Shown here one piece after another: positions 1-6,194 of a stretch of DNA of 9,238 nt. The translations under genes were made by a program, and so were the position numbers. Numbering within the stretch: position 1 is the stretch's first letter; each line of letters starts with the position of its first letter. The DNA is from Sulfurovum sp. GTDB taxonomy: Bacteria; Campylobacterota; Campylobacteria; Campylobacterales; Sulfurovaceae. The notes beneath the pieces are model-generated. The model had not been told where the DNA came from, searched no databases, and was given only the letters and a program-made list of their open reading frames with translations. The DNA is taken from NCBI GenBank assembly GCA_020719895.1, contig DYPM01000073.1, forward strand, positions 1 through 9,238, read 5' to 3'.

Positions 1-10
1 TTAAAGCGTT

Positions 11-1252
11 TTATTTCAAATACTCTTTTGGGTCTTTGCCCGCGTAATAATAATAGAGAGCTTTTGCTATCTCATAATCAAATGTGGCTTCTTTGAGACG
101 AGAGAGTGCTGTGGTTTCTTGCGTGAGCGTCTCTATATAGGTGATATAATCCACTACGCCCTCTTGATACTTTTGAAGTGTTGATTGATGGCTATTTTGA
201 GAGGCGCGAAGACCGCTTTTGGCACTTTTGATCTGTGCTTGAAGTGTTTTAAGGCGACGTTTTGCTAATAGAAAATAGATTTTTTGCTCTTCAATAGCGT
301 AGTTCTTTTCACTCTCAAGCACCATTTTTTGGTACTGTAATGACTCTTTTTCGCGTCGCTTTTGAGCTCCATCAAAAAGACGCATTGTGAGAGAAAGTCT
401 CAATATATTTTGATGATCAAGAAGAATATCATCTCCAAACGCACTATTGACTCTGTCGTTATATTTTGATTTGGTGTATGTATTTTCAAGATGAAATTGA
501 GGCATATAAGACAAACCAACAGCATCTGCACTCTCTTGTATTGCTTTTGCACTACTCTCCATCATCTTCACGTTTTCTGAATATTCGAGTGTCTCGCCGT
601 GTGGCTCTTGAAAATAACTCTCTGCAATCTGCATAAACTCTATTTGGCTTTGGAGCATAAGATATTGGCGTTCGCTCTCTGATGCAAGTTTAATAGCTTC
701 GATTTGATAACTGTTTTCATCATACTCTGCTTGAAACTTATCAATCTCATCTTGAACTACCAATCCTGAAGCTTCAAACTTCATAATGCGTTCCATTTGT
801 GTTTGTAGCTCTTTGGATTTTTGCTCTAATACTTCAAGTTCAGCATAGTATTTTTTGAGTGTGTAGAAGTGTTGCACCATACCCAAAACTACACTTTTTT
901 CAAAAGCTTGTTTTTCGTATGTTGCTGCTTGATATTCAAGCTTTTTGGCTCTAAGCTCTGCGGCTCTTCTGCCTCCATCGTAGATTCTCATTCCCAATTT
1001 GATAAATCCCGTAGCAGTTTCTCCTGGAGAAACAAGTGACTTTGGTGAGACGAATGTATCAGATATTCCCACATCTACAGTCGGCCAAAATACTGCTTTA
1101 AGCGACTCTACTTCCGCCTCTTTTGACTCTATCTGATGTGTTTTTGCTTCTATTTTTTGGTTGTTTTTTTTTGTAGCTTCAATAAGGGTTTGAAGATCCA
1201 AAACAGCCGAAAATGCAAAAAATGGAACCATAAATAACCATAATGTTCTCAT
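11..1252 (-). CDS. TolC-family outer-membrane efflux channel protein
   Basis: This is probably the outer-membrane component of a tripartite export system, a trimeric beta-barrel with a long periplasmic alpha-helical tunnel. I start it at 1252 (413 aa) because that ATG follows an AAGGGG ribosome site (1257-1262) and opens directly into a signal peptide, MRTLWLFMVPFFAFSA. An in-frame ATG at 1306 would add 18 polar residues before the signal. No cysteine follows the signal, so it is not an OprM-like lipoprotein. The body shows the family's internal duplication: IKLGMRIYDGGRR (about residues 84-96) and LTMRLFDGAQKRR (about 288-300), each preceded by a predicted strand region and followed by long heptad-like helices rich in Glu, Lys and Gln. 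It lies 93 bases downstream of nadA on the same strand. No adaptor or inner-membrane pump gene is visible; such genes could follow beyond the left edge. The substrate is unknown. Confidence 0.85.
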   Translation of the reverse strand: MRTLWLFMVPFFAFSAVLDLQTLIEATKKNNQKIEAKTHQIESKEAEVESLKAVFWPTVDVGISDTFVSPKSLVSPGETATGFIKLGMRIYDGGRRAAELRAKKLEYQAATYEKQAFEKSVVLGMVQHFYTLKKYYAELEVLEQKSKELQTQMERIMKFEASGLVVQDEIDKFQAEYDENSYQIEAIKLASESERQYLMLQSQIEFMQIAESYFQEPHGETLEYSENVKMMESSAKAIQESADAVGLSYMPQFHLENTYTKSKYNDRVNSAFGDDILLDHQNILRLSLTMRLFDGAQKRREKESLQYQKMVLESEKNYAIEEQKIYFLLAKRRLKTLQAQIKSAKSGLRASQNSHQSTLQKYQEGVVDYITYIETLTQETTALSRLKEATFDYEIAKALYYYYAGKDPKEYLK

Positions 1253-1345
1253 TAAGCCCCTTTTCAAGCAATAATTTGAGACAAAATGGTAACACAACTC
1301 TCCCAAAAAAACAAAGCAATAGAAAATATTATCTAATCAAGAGAT

Positions 1346-2341
1346 TCAATTGATCTCCAACATCCGCTCCAACGCTAAATTGGCATACTCTATCACGTGA
1401 GGCTCTACAAAAATTTCATTGATGGGTTCTCCATCTTCAATGGATTTTAGAGTACGGTATAGATCTTCAAGTGTTGTTTCGTTCATTGTTGGGCATTCGG
1501 GTTTGGTGGCAGAAAGAACATAGGTATTTTCTTTGCGTAAGCGATTGACAAGATTGTACTCTGTGCCTACGACCACTTTTTGATCTCTATCAAGCCCATT
1601 TACATAAGAGATGAGTTGCGAAGTAGAGCCTACAAAATCCGCCTCTCTTACCACCGAAGGATCACATTCAGGATGTACAGCGACTTTGATATTTGGAAAT
1701 TTTTGGCGATAAAATGCAATATCATCGCTTGTGAAAAGTTGATGCACCGAACAAAAACCATTGAAGCAAATAATATCTGCCTCCTTAGGATTACATTCTC
1801 CTACACCAATCACACACGATTTGAGATTCATCTTTTCGGCAATATTTTGCCCCAAACATCTATCTGGGACAAAGAGGATTTTTTTGCCACTTTGCAATCC
1901 TTTGGTGATGATTTTGTGTGCATTGGACGAAGTGCAGACCATTCCGCCCATCTCACCTACTTTTGCTTTGACTGACGCATCGGAGTTGATGTAGGTGATA
2001 GGCAAAATATCCTCTTTGGCTACACCATGTTTGATGATATACGCCACACTCTCATCAAAATAAGTGCCTTCCATCATTCGTGCCATTGCACAACAAGCGA
2101 TTTTAGGCATCAGTACACGTTTGTGCGGTGCGATCACTTTGACACTTTGCCCCATAAATCCAACACCACAAAACACCACCCAATGGTTTGGATCAGCTTT
2201 ACATTTACGTGCAAGTTCCAACGAATCACCTGTGATATCTGCCATCTCAAATACCTCATCGCGTTGATAGTAATGGGCGACGACGGTGACATCGAGTTTT
2301 GTTTTAAGTCTTGTTATCTCATCTTTAAAGTTTATCAACAT
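1346..2341 (-). CDS. nadA: Quinolinate synthase NadA (4Fe-4S)
   Basis: NadA condenses iminoaspartate with dihydroxyacetone phosphate to quinolinate in de novo NAD synthesis, in the cytoplasm, using a [4Fe-4S] cluster held by three cysteines. Landmarks are VVAHYYQRDEV (20-30), TGDSLELARK (37-46), FMGQSVKVI (62-70), TSSNAH (137-142), GFCSVHQLF (195-203), HPECDPSV (223-230), GSTSQLI (238-244) and PECPTMNETTLEDL (281-294). By alignment to the family the cluster ligands should be C84 (in CAMA), C197 (in GFCSVH) and C283 (in PECPTM). At 331 aa it is longer than archaeal forms and close to the size I remember for Helicobacter and Campylobacter enzymes. The extra length lies between the first two ligands. 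It contains twelve cysteines, many more than the cluster needs. The ATG follows AAGGAAG (2347-2353). A long structured leader lies upstream. nadC is not adjacent. Confidence 0.96.
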   Translation of the reverse strand: MLINFKDEITRLKTKLDVTVVAHYYQRDEVFEMADITGDSLELARKCKADPNHWVVFCGVGFMGQSVKVIAPHKRVLMPKIACCAMARMMEGTYFDESVAYIIKHGVAKEDILPITYINSDASVKAKVGEMGGMVCTSSNAHKIITKGLQSGKKILFVPDRCLGQNIAEKMNLKSCVIGVGECNPKEADIICFNGFCSVHQLFTSDDIAFYRQKFPNIKVAVHPECDPSVVREADFVGSTSQLISYVNGLDRDQKVVVGTEYNLVNRLRKENTYVLSATKPECPTMNETTLEDLYRTLKSIEDGEPINEIFVEPHVIEYANLALERMLEIN

Positions 2342-2377
2342 ACAACTTCCTTTTACAGTTCTTTTGTGATTGAATCA

Positions 2378-2481
2378 TCTGAAAAATGCTCAAATTTTGA
2401 GCAAAGCTCAAAATTAGGTCTTTAGCAGACAGCTCTCGCGACTGGTCGCTCTTGTGAACACTCTGATTTTTCAGAGAGTTC
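2378..2481 (-). promoter_or_regulatory. Candidate structured leader/attenuator of nadA
   Basis: In the nadA direction the leader holds overlapping inverted repeats. From 5' to 3': hairpin A, GAAC-t-CTCTGA/TCAGAG-t-GTTC (2481-2456); a short GCGA-ccag-TCGC hairpin (about 2445-2434); GTCT/AGAC (2430-2418); hairpin B, AATTTTGAGC-TTT-GCTCAAAATT (2415-2393, perfect 10-bp stem); and hairpin C, TGCTCAA-AAT-TTGAGCA (2403-2387), followed at once by TTTTT (2386-2382). B and C share 2393-2403 and cannot form together, as in an antiterminator/terminator pair. The 5' TCTGAAAAAT (2475-2466) can also pair with the 3' ATTTTTCAGA (2387-2378), competing with A and burying the T run. The ATG is about 40 bases further on. 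The pairings are seen directly; regulation is inferred. Hairpin C is AT-rich and the T run short, so termination may be weak. It matches no riboswitch class I recognise. Confidence 0.4.
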
Positions 2482-2488
2482 GATTTGC

Positions 2489-2518
2489 AAAATCCAAAAG
2501 TGCATAAGTGTGGATTTT
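2489..2518. repeat. Inverted repeat AAAATCCA-N14-TGGATTTT, possible operator
   Basis: Perfect 8-base arms (2489-2496 and 2511-2518) are separated by 14 bases, between the divergent nadA and plsY genes. The right arm overlaps a minus-strand TAAAAT (2514-2519) that could be the nadA -10 box. It could be an operator for a dimeric repressor or simply another RNA hairpin. No regulator is encoded beside it. Confidence 0.3.
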
Positions 2519-2537
2519 ATCTAAAATCGGCTAAAAT
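2514..2537. promoter_or_regulatory. Putative divergent promoter region for nadA and plsY
   Basis: Minus strand: TAAAAT at 2514-2519 is a reasonable -10 for nadA, with TTGACG upstream at a rather long 20-base spacing. Plus strand: two TAAAAT copies (2522-2527 and 2532-2537) lie in a 10-base tandem repeat, either of which could serve plsY, whose ATG is at 2567. Campylobacterota sigma-70 promoters depend mainly on the -10 box, so weak -35 matches do not exclude these. The assignment is tentative. Confidence 0.3.
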
Positions 2538-2566
2538 GGCGTCAAATCTACACTCGGGAATCATCT

Positions 2567-3190
2567 ATGGAGTTTCTTACCAATCAAAATATCCTTCTTT
2601 ATCTCACCACCTATTTGATCGCAAGTATTCCGTTTGGCTATCTCCTTGCAAAACGGTTTGCAGGTGTCGATATCCAAAAAGCAGGAAGTGGCAATATCGG
2701 TGCGACCAATGTACTTCGAGTGGTCAAAGAAAAAGATCCACTACTTGCTAAAAAGCTTGGTGCAACAACACTGTTTCTTGATGGACTCAAAGGGATTTTG
2801 GTCATGGTGATTGCTATGATGCTTGATACTCCCGAAGGTGTGCTGTGGAGTATCGCACTTTTTGCGGTAATGGGACATTGCTTTTCGCTTTTTTTGTGGT
2901 TTGAAGGAGGCAAAGGAGTTGCGACTGGATTTAGTGCTGTGACGGTGATGTTGCCTTATGCTGGACTTATTACGATTGTGGTTTGGGCGATACTTGCTAA
3001 AGGACTCAAAATCTCTTCACTCTCTTCGCTTGTGAGTATTGGTGTTTTTGTTCTAAGCTCTTATATTGTTTATCCTGTCGTACCTGATATCAATTCTCAC
3101 GCTCCAGTGTGGATTATAGCGATGCTTATCCTCTACAAACACACACCAAATATCATGCGACTTCTTAACAAAGAAGAGTCGCAAGTCTAA
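2567..3190 (+). CDS. plsY: Acyl-phosphate glycerol-3-phosphate acyltransferase PlsY
   Basis: PlsY transfers an acyl group from acyl-phosphate (made by PlsX) to glycerol 3-phosphate, giving lysophosphatidate, the first step of phospholipid synthesis, in the inner membrane. At 207 aa it has the family's length and about five hydrophobic spans. The three conserved loop motifs are present: SIPFGYLLAKR...AGSGNIGATN (20-48), GHCFSLFLWFEGGKGVAT (103-120) and KHTPNIMRLL (191-200). DGLKG (72-76) is also typical. The usual Gly shortly after RLL in the last motif is not seen (RLLNKEE), a small deviation. The ATG has a weak GGGAA ribosome site six bases upstream. Its stop is three bases before folB, so the two are very probably cotranscribed. 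Confidence 0.96.
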   Translation: MEFLTNQNILLYLTTYLIASIPFGYLLAKRFAGVDIQKAGSGNIGATNVLRVVKEKDPLLAKKLGATTLFLDGLKGILVMVIAMMLDTPEGVLWSIALFAVMGHCFSLFLWFEGGKGVATGFSAVTVMLPYAGLITIVVWAILAKGLKISSLSSLVSIGVFVLSSYIVYPVVPDINSHAPVWIIAMLILYKHTPNIMRLLNKEESQV

Positions 3191-3193
3191 AAA

Positions 3194-3517
3194 ATGACAA
3201 TTCATATCAACTCCCTTACGTTTGAAACCATTATTGGCTTATTGCCTTTTGAACGCACCGCACCTCAACGTATCACCATTGATGTTGTAGTCGAATATAT
3301 TTATCAAAAAAATTTTATCGACTATGCCATGCTTGTGATACTTATCAAAAACCATCTCCATCAAAAAGAGTATCATCTCCTCGAAGAGGCACTTTTGGGA
3401 CTCAAAGAGGAAATTTTCTCTCACCACTCCAATATCACCATGTTATTTATCAAAATCATCAAACCTGATATTCTTTCTGATTGCAAAGTCGGAGTGAGTG
3501 AGAAATGGACTTTTTAG
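3194..3517 (+). CDS. folB: FolB-type dihydroneopterin aldolase
   Basis: FolB cleaves 7,8-dihydroneopterin to 6-hydroxymethyl-dihydropterin and glycolaldehyde in folate synthesis; the enzyme is a cytoplasmic octamer built of T-fold subunits. The 107-aa protein has the family outline: a first strand leading into IGLLPFERTAPQRITIDV (14-31), then IDYAML (42-47), HLLEEAL (61-67) and KIIKPDI (87-93). By position E20, Y44, E64 and K90 match the active-site Glu, Tyr, Glu and Lys of the Staphylococcus enzyme. It is slightly short for FolB, with a reduced middle helix, and similarity outside these motifs is modest, so a T-fold paralogue with another pterin substrate cannot be excluded. It follows plsY after three bases without a strong ribosome site, which suggests translational coupling. 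Confidence 0.82.
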   Translation: MTIHINSLTFETIIGLLPFERTAPQRITIDVVVEYIYQKNFIDYAMLVILIKNHLHQKEYHLLEEALLGLKEEIFSHHSNITMLFIKIIKPDILSDCKVGVSEKWTF

Positions 3518-3543
3518 AAAAAATTTCTTCATTGTTATTTTTC

Positions 3544-3568
3544 TGCTATAATTTAAGAAATCTTTAAA
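3544..3568 (+). promoter_or_regulatory. hsrA promoter with overlapping TTTAAG direct repeat
   Basis: TGCTATAAT (3544-3552) is a perfect extended -10 box; no good -35 is seen. Starting on its last base is TTTAAG (3552-3557), five bases, then TTTAAA (3563-3568), i.e. half-sites 11 bases apart, one helical turn. As I recall, HP1043/HsrA of H. pylori binds TTTAAG-type half-sites with this spacing, including at its own promoter. The location over the -10 box and the start region would suit autorepression. The ATG at 3585 has AAGGAG (3574-3579) in front. Confidence 0.6.
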
Positions 3569-3584
3569 TTTTCAAGGAGTTTGT

Positions 3585-4253
3585 ATGAGACTACTGCTCA
3601 TCGAAGAGAATATAGAACTCAGTGTACAACTGAATGATCTACTTACTCGCTACAATTACCAATGTGATGTTTCTGAGAGTGTTGGCGATGCACGCTATAT
3701 GCTTGATATTCGAAACTACGATTTGGTATTGTTAAGCCTTGAAGGTGAACAGAGTTCTGAAACAGTTCATGAAATAAAAAAAATACTCCAAAAAAGTGCT
3801 CTTATTGTTCTTTCCAGAAAAGAAGACAAACAAAGTGAGATAAATGCCCTAAGAGCGGGAGCGGACGACTACATTAGAAAACCCCTTGATACTGATATTT
3901 TACTTGTGCGTATCGAAGCCAAACTTCGTTTTGGTGCTTCCAATATCATCGAAATTGATGATTTAATCATCAATCCCGAAGAAGAAAAGATTATCTATAG
4001 AGGAGAGGAGATCGAGCTTAAAGGCAAACCTTTTGAGGTGCTTACTCATCTTGCGATGCACAAAGATCAAATCGTCTCCAAAGAACAACTTCTTGATGCG
4101 ATTTGGGAAGAACCTGAATTGGTCACCCCAAATGTCATCGAAGTAGCCATAAATCAAATTCGCCAAAAAATGGACAAACCGCTTAATATTACAACGATTG
4201 AGACGGTGAGAAGAAGAGGATATAGATTCTGTTTCCCCAAAAAGATCAGCTGA
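3585..4253 (+). CDS. hsrA: Orphan atypical OmpR-type response regulator, HsrA/CosR family
   Basis: This is a DNA-binding transcription factor with an N-terminal receiver (about 1-117) and a C-terminal OmpR/PhoB winged helix (about 122-222). The receiver is atypical: the acidic pair is Glu-Glu (E7, E8), and the phospho-acceptor Asp expected in NYDLVLLSL is Ser51. Ser77 and Lys99 (YIRKP) remain. This matches HP1043/HsrA of H. pylori and CosR of Campylobacter, which act as phosphorylation-independent dimers, are essential, and control redox, energy and oxidative-stress genes. The DNA-binding half, from about GKPFEVLTHLA to VRRRGYRFC, looks nearly identical to HP1043 as I remember it, while the receiver is more divergent. 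No histidine kinase gene is nearby, as expected for an orphan. It has its own promoter and precedes fdxA and ppx. Confidence 0.95.
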   Translation: MRLLLIEENIELSVQLNDLLTRYNYQCDVSESVGDARYMLDIRNYDLVLLSLEGEQSSETVHEIKKILQKSALIVLSRKEDKQSEINALRAGADDYIRKPLDTDILLVRIEAKLRFGASNIIEIDDLIINPEEEKIIYRGEEIELKGKPFEVLTHLAMHKDQIVSKEQLLDAIWEEPELVTPNVIEVAINQIRQKMDKPLNITTIETVRRRGYRFCFPKKIS

Positions 4254-4258
4254 TTTGA

Positions 4259-4270
4259 AGTTTCGAAACT
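4259..4270. repeat. Perfect 12-base palindrome AGTTTCGAAACT
   Basis: The palindrome starts six bases after the hsrA stop codon, in the gap before fdxA. It has no loop and no following T run, so it is not an intrinsic terminator. It could be a protein-binding site for the fdxA promoter, or chance. Confidence 0.3.
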
Positions 4271-4286
4271 GACTTATTCGTCTCAA

Positions 4287-4314
4287 TTAAACTTAAGGTT
4301 TCATCGGTTATAAC
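4287..4314 (+). promoter_or_regulatory. Possible fdxA promoter
   Basis: TTAAAC (4287-4292) and TATAAC (4309-4314) are separated by 16 bases and lie 33 bases before the fdxA ATG. The match to consensus is moderate. The 93-base gap after hsrA leaves room for separate control, though readthrough from hsrA is equally possible. Confidence 0.35.
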
Positions 4315-4346
4315 TCACGTTACCCAAAGAGTATAAAGGAAAAATT

Positions 4347-4595
4347 ATGGCATTGTTGATTAACGATGAGTGTATTGCATGTGACGCATGTAGAGAAGAG
4401 TGTCCCAATGAGGCGATTGAAGAGAGTGATCCAATTTATTTTATTGATCCAGATCGTTGTAGTGAGTGCGTAGGACACTTTGATGAGCCTCAATGTATCG
4501 CTGTTTGTCCTGTTGATTGTATCATTACTGATCCTGACAATATCGAAAGTGCAGAAGAGTTGATGCTCAAATTCGAACAACTCCAAGAAGAGTAG
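4347..4595 (+). CDS. fdxA: Allochromatium-type 2[4Fe-4S] ferredoxin
   Basis: This is a small soluble low-potential electron carrier of 82 aa. The first cluster motif is C9-x2-C12-x2-C15-x3-C19-P. The second is C38-x2-C41-x8-C50-x3-C54-P with the extra C58. The eight-residue insertion between C41 and C50 and the C-terminal helix rich in Glu and Leu are the marks of the Allochromatium vinosum/YfhL type. The protein is strongly acidic. The H. pylori homologue, FdxA, lies next to ppx and has been linked to metronidazole susceptibility; the Campylobacter homologue sits beside cosR. A likely role is shuttling electrons to or from 2-oxoacid oxidoreductases or hydrogenases, but the partner cannot be read from the window. 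AAAGGA (4335-4340) precedes the ATG. An AGAGT-aga-ACTCT mini-hairpin (4589-4601) spans the stop codon, just before ppx. Confidence 0.95.
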   Translation: MALLINDECIACDACREECPNEAIEESDPIYFIDPDRCSECVGHFDEPQCIAVCPVDCIITDPDNIESAEELMLKFEQLQEE

Positions 4596-4605
4596 AACTC
4601 TCCTG

Positions 4606-6144
4606 ATGCAACAACGAACCGCCATTATCGACATCGGTTCCAACTCTGTGCGATTGGTCATTTATGAGCATACCAATCGTTATGCGTTTTATCTCATTTG
4701 CGAAAAAAAATCACAAGTACGTATCGGCGAAGGTGCTTATAATAATGGAGGTTATCTTCAGCCATTAGGTATCAAGCGTGCCTATTTGACACTTCAGTCT
4801 TTTCAATCCACCATCAAAAAATATCACGTCGATGAGATATTGTGCGTTGCCACTTCAGCACTGAGAGATGCACCAAACGGTCAAGCATTTGTCGATTTTA
4901 TCGCAGAAAATTTGAACATCAATATTCATATTATCGACGGTAAAACAGAAGCAAAATATGGTGCGATAGGGGCAATCAATCTACTTCCTACAACAGAAGG
5001 TATCACTATCGATATTGGAGGAGGTTCGACTGATATTGCCATCGTACGTCACAGTGAAGTGTTTGACACTTTCTCATTAAATATCGGAACAGTACGCCTC
5101 AAAGAACTTTTTTATGACAAAAAAGCACCAATTGAAGAAACAAAAGCTTATATCGCTGAGGCTCTTGAGGCACTTCCCGAGAGATTTCGACACGATGTTG
5201 CTATCGGCATGGGCGGTACGGTGCGTACACTCTCCAAAGCAATTATCAAATCAAGCAACTACCCTTTAGATAAACTTCACGCTTTTAATTACTCTACGCA
5301 GTTGCATTTGGCATATCTTGATGCTATTGCCCACGCTTCTGTTAAAGATCTCAAAAAATTCTTTATCAAAAAACATCGTTATGATACTATCAGAGAAGGT
5401 GCGTTGATTTTTGCTGAGCTGATTCGTCATCTCAATATTTCTAAAATTGTCACGAGTACCGCAGGCATAAGAGAAGGTATCTATCTCCAGCATTTTTTCC
5501 CTTCAGAAACAACACTCAAGTTTCCGCCTGATATCAATCCAAGTATCGCCTCCCTTCTTAGTCGTTTTAAACCTGTGATAAAAATCGAAAAAAACCAAGA
5601 AAATAAACTTCTTATCGGTATGCAACTCTATCGAACGCTTTCAATTGAGGCAGGATTTGAGAGACAACGCTATCTTAGTGAACTTCTTGACGCCCTTAAG
5701 CTCTCTATCATAGGCAACACTTTAACGATCTTTAAAGCCAATCGACACGCTTTTTATATCGCGACACAAGAGCTTAACTATCGTTTTACCCACGAACAGA
5801 TGGTTTTGATCTCTTTGTTGTTACGCACCGATGATGCCAACAGCTTTCCTAAGTCGCTTTATGATGATTTCAAAATCTTACTTCCCGATGAGCGATCATT
5901 TTGTTGGTTAAGCTATATGTTTAAACTCACCGTGATACTACACGAAGCCTTCAACTGTGGCAAAATAAGTTTCAGTTTTCAAAACAAAACCCTCACCATT
6001 CACGCTGATCAATCTCTCTATTTAGTTAAAGGAATGATCAAAAATATCAAAAAACCAACCTCTTTTGCAGTTATGATTGATGATGTGTCGTCGATACCAA
6101 ATTTTGATATGATTGAAACCTCTCATTCAATAAATCTTCCATAA
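4606..6144 (+). CDS. ppx: Exopolyphosphatase/pppGpp phosphohydrolase (Ppx/GppA)
   Basis: A 512-aa enzyme of the actin-like ASKHA fold that removes terminal phosphate from polyphosphate, pppGpp or both; sequence alone does not separate these activities. Motifs are DIGSNSVRLVI (9-19, phosphate loop 1), VATSALRDAPN (81-91), GKTEAKYGAIGA (112-123, with E115 near the expected catalytic Glu), ITIDIGGGSTDIAIV (133-147, phosphate loop 2) and IGMGGTVRTL (200-209). RYDTIREGALIFAEL lies before the C-terminal HD-like part, which is full length. It starts ten bases after fdxA with only a distant AAGAAGAG (4585-4592) as ribosome site, so it is probably translated by coupling. The fdxA-ppx pairing is also found in H. 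pylori. It converges on the small exported-protein gene, with 50 bases between stop codons. Confidence 0.95.
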   Translation: MQQRTAIIDIGSNSVRLVIYEHTNRYAFYLICEKKSQVRIGEGAYNNGGYLQPLGIKRAYLTLQSFQSTIKKYHVDEILCVATSALRDAPNGQAFVDFIAENLNINIHIIDGKTEAKYGAIGAINLLPTTEGITIDIGGGSTDIAIVRHSEVFDTFSLNIGTVRLKELFYDKKAPIEETKAYIAEALEALPERFRHDVAIGMGGTVRTLSKAIIKSSNYPLDKLHAFNYSTQLHLAYLDAIAHASVKDLKKFFIKKHRYDTIREGALIFAELIRHLNISKIVTSTAGIREGIYLQHFFPSETTLKFPPDINPSIASLLSRFKPVIKIEKNQENKLLIGMQLYRTLSIEAGFERQRYLSELLDALKLSIIGNTLTIFKANRHAFYIATQELNYRFTHEQMVLISLLLRTDDANSFPKSLYDDFKILLPDERSFCWLSYMFKLTVILHEAFNCGKISFSFQNKTLTIHADQSLYLVKGMIKNIKKPTSFAVMIDDVSSIPNFDMIETSHSINLP

Positions 6145-6148
6145 AAGA

Positions 6149-6160
6149 GATAGATCTATC
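6149..6160. repeat. Palindrome GATAGATCTATC between convergent genes
   Basis: A perfect 12-base palindrome five bases after the ppx stop, in the 50-base gap between convergent stop codons. It has no loop and no long T run on either side, so terminator function is doubtful. Confidence 0.25.
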
Positions 6161-6194
6161 AATATTATTTGACGCAATAGATACCAATACAAAA

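Noticed and set aside
1253..1306. In-frame ATG at 1306 as start of the TolC-family protein
   Set aside because: It puts 18 polar residues with two cysteines ahead of a clean signal peptide; the ATG at 1252 has an AAGGGG site in front.
2393..2415. 10-bp hairpin as an ordinary terminator
   Set aside because: It lies between two divergent genes, where no transcript needs to end, so a leader-RNA role is more likely.
2485..2751. 88-codon frame overlapping the plsY start
   Set aside because: It is out of frame with plsY, whose motifs are decisive, and has no homology I recognise.
3505..3530. TTTTTAG-AAAAA after folB as an intrinsic terminator
   Set aside because: No GC-containing stem; it is an A/T run overlapping the stop codon.
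4287..4297. TTAAAC-TTAAG before fdxA as a second HsrA site
   Set aside because: The half-sites are only six bases apart instead of eleven and match poorly.
6149..6160. GATAGATCTATC as a bidirectional terminator between ppx and the small gene
   Set aside because: No loop can form without losing base pairs and no T run follows; kept only as a palindrome.
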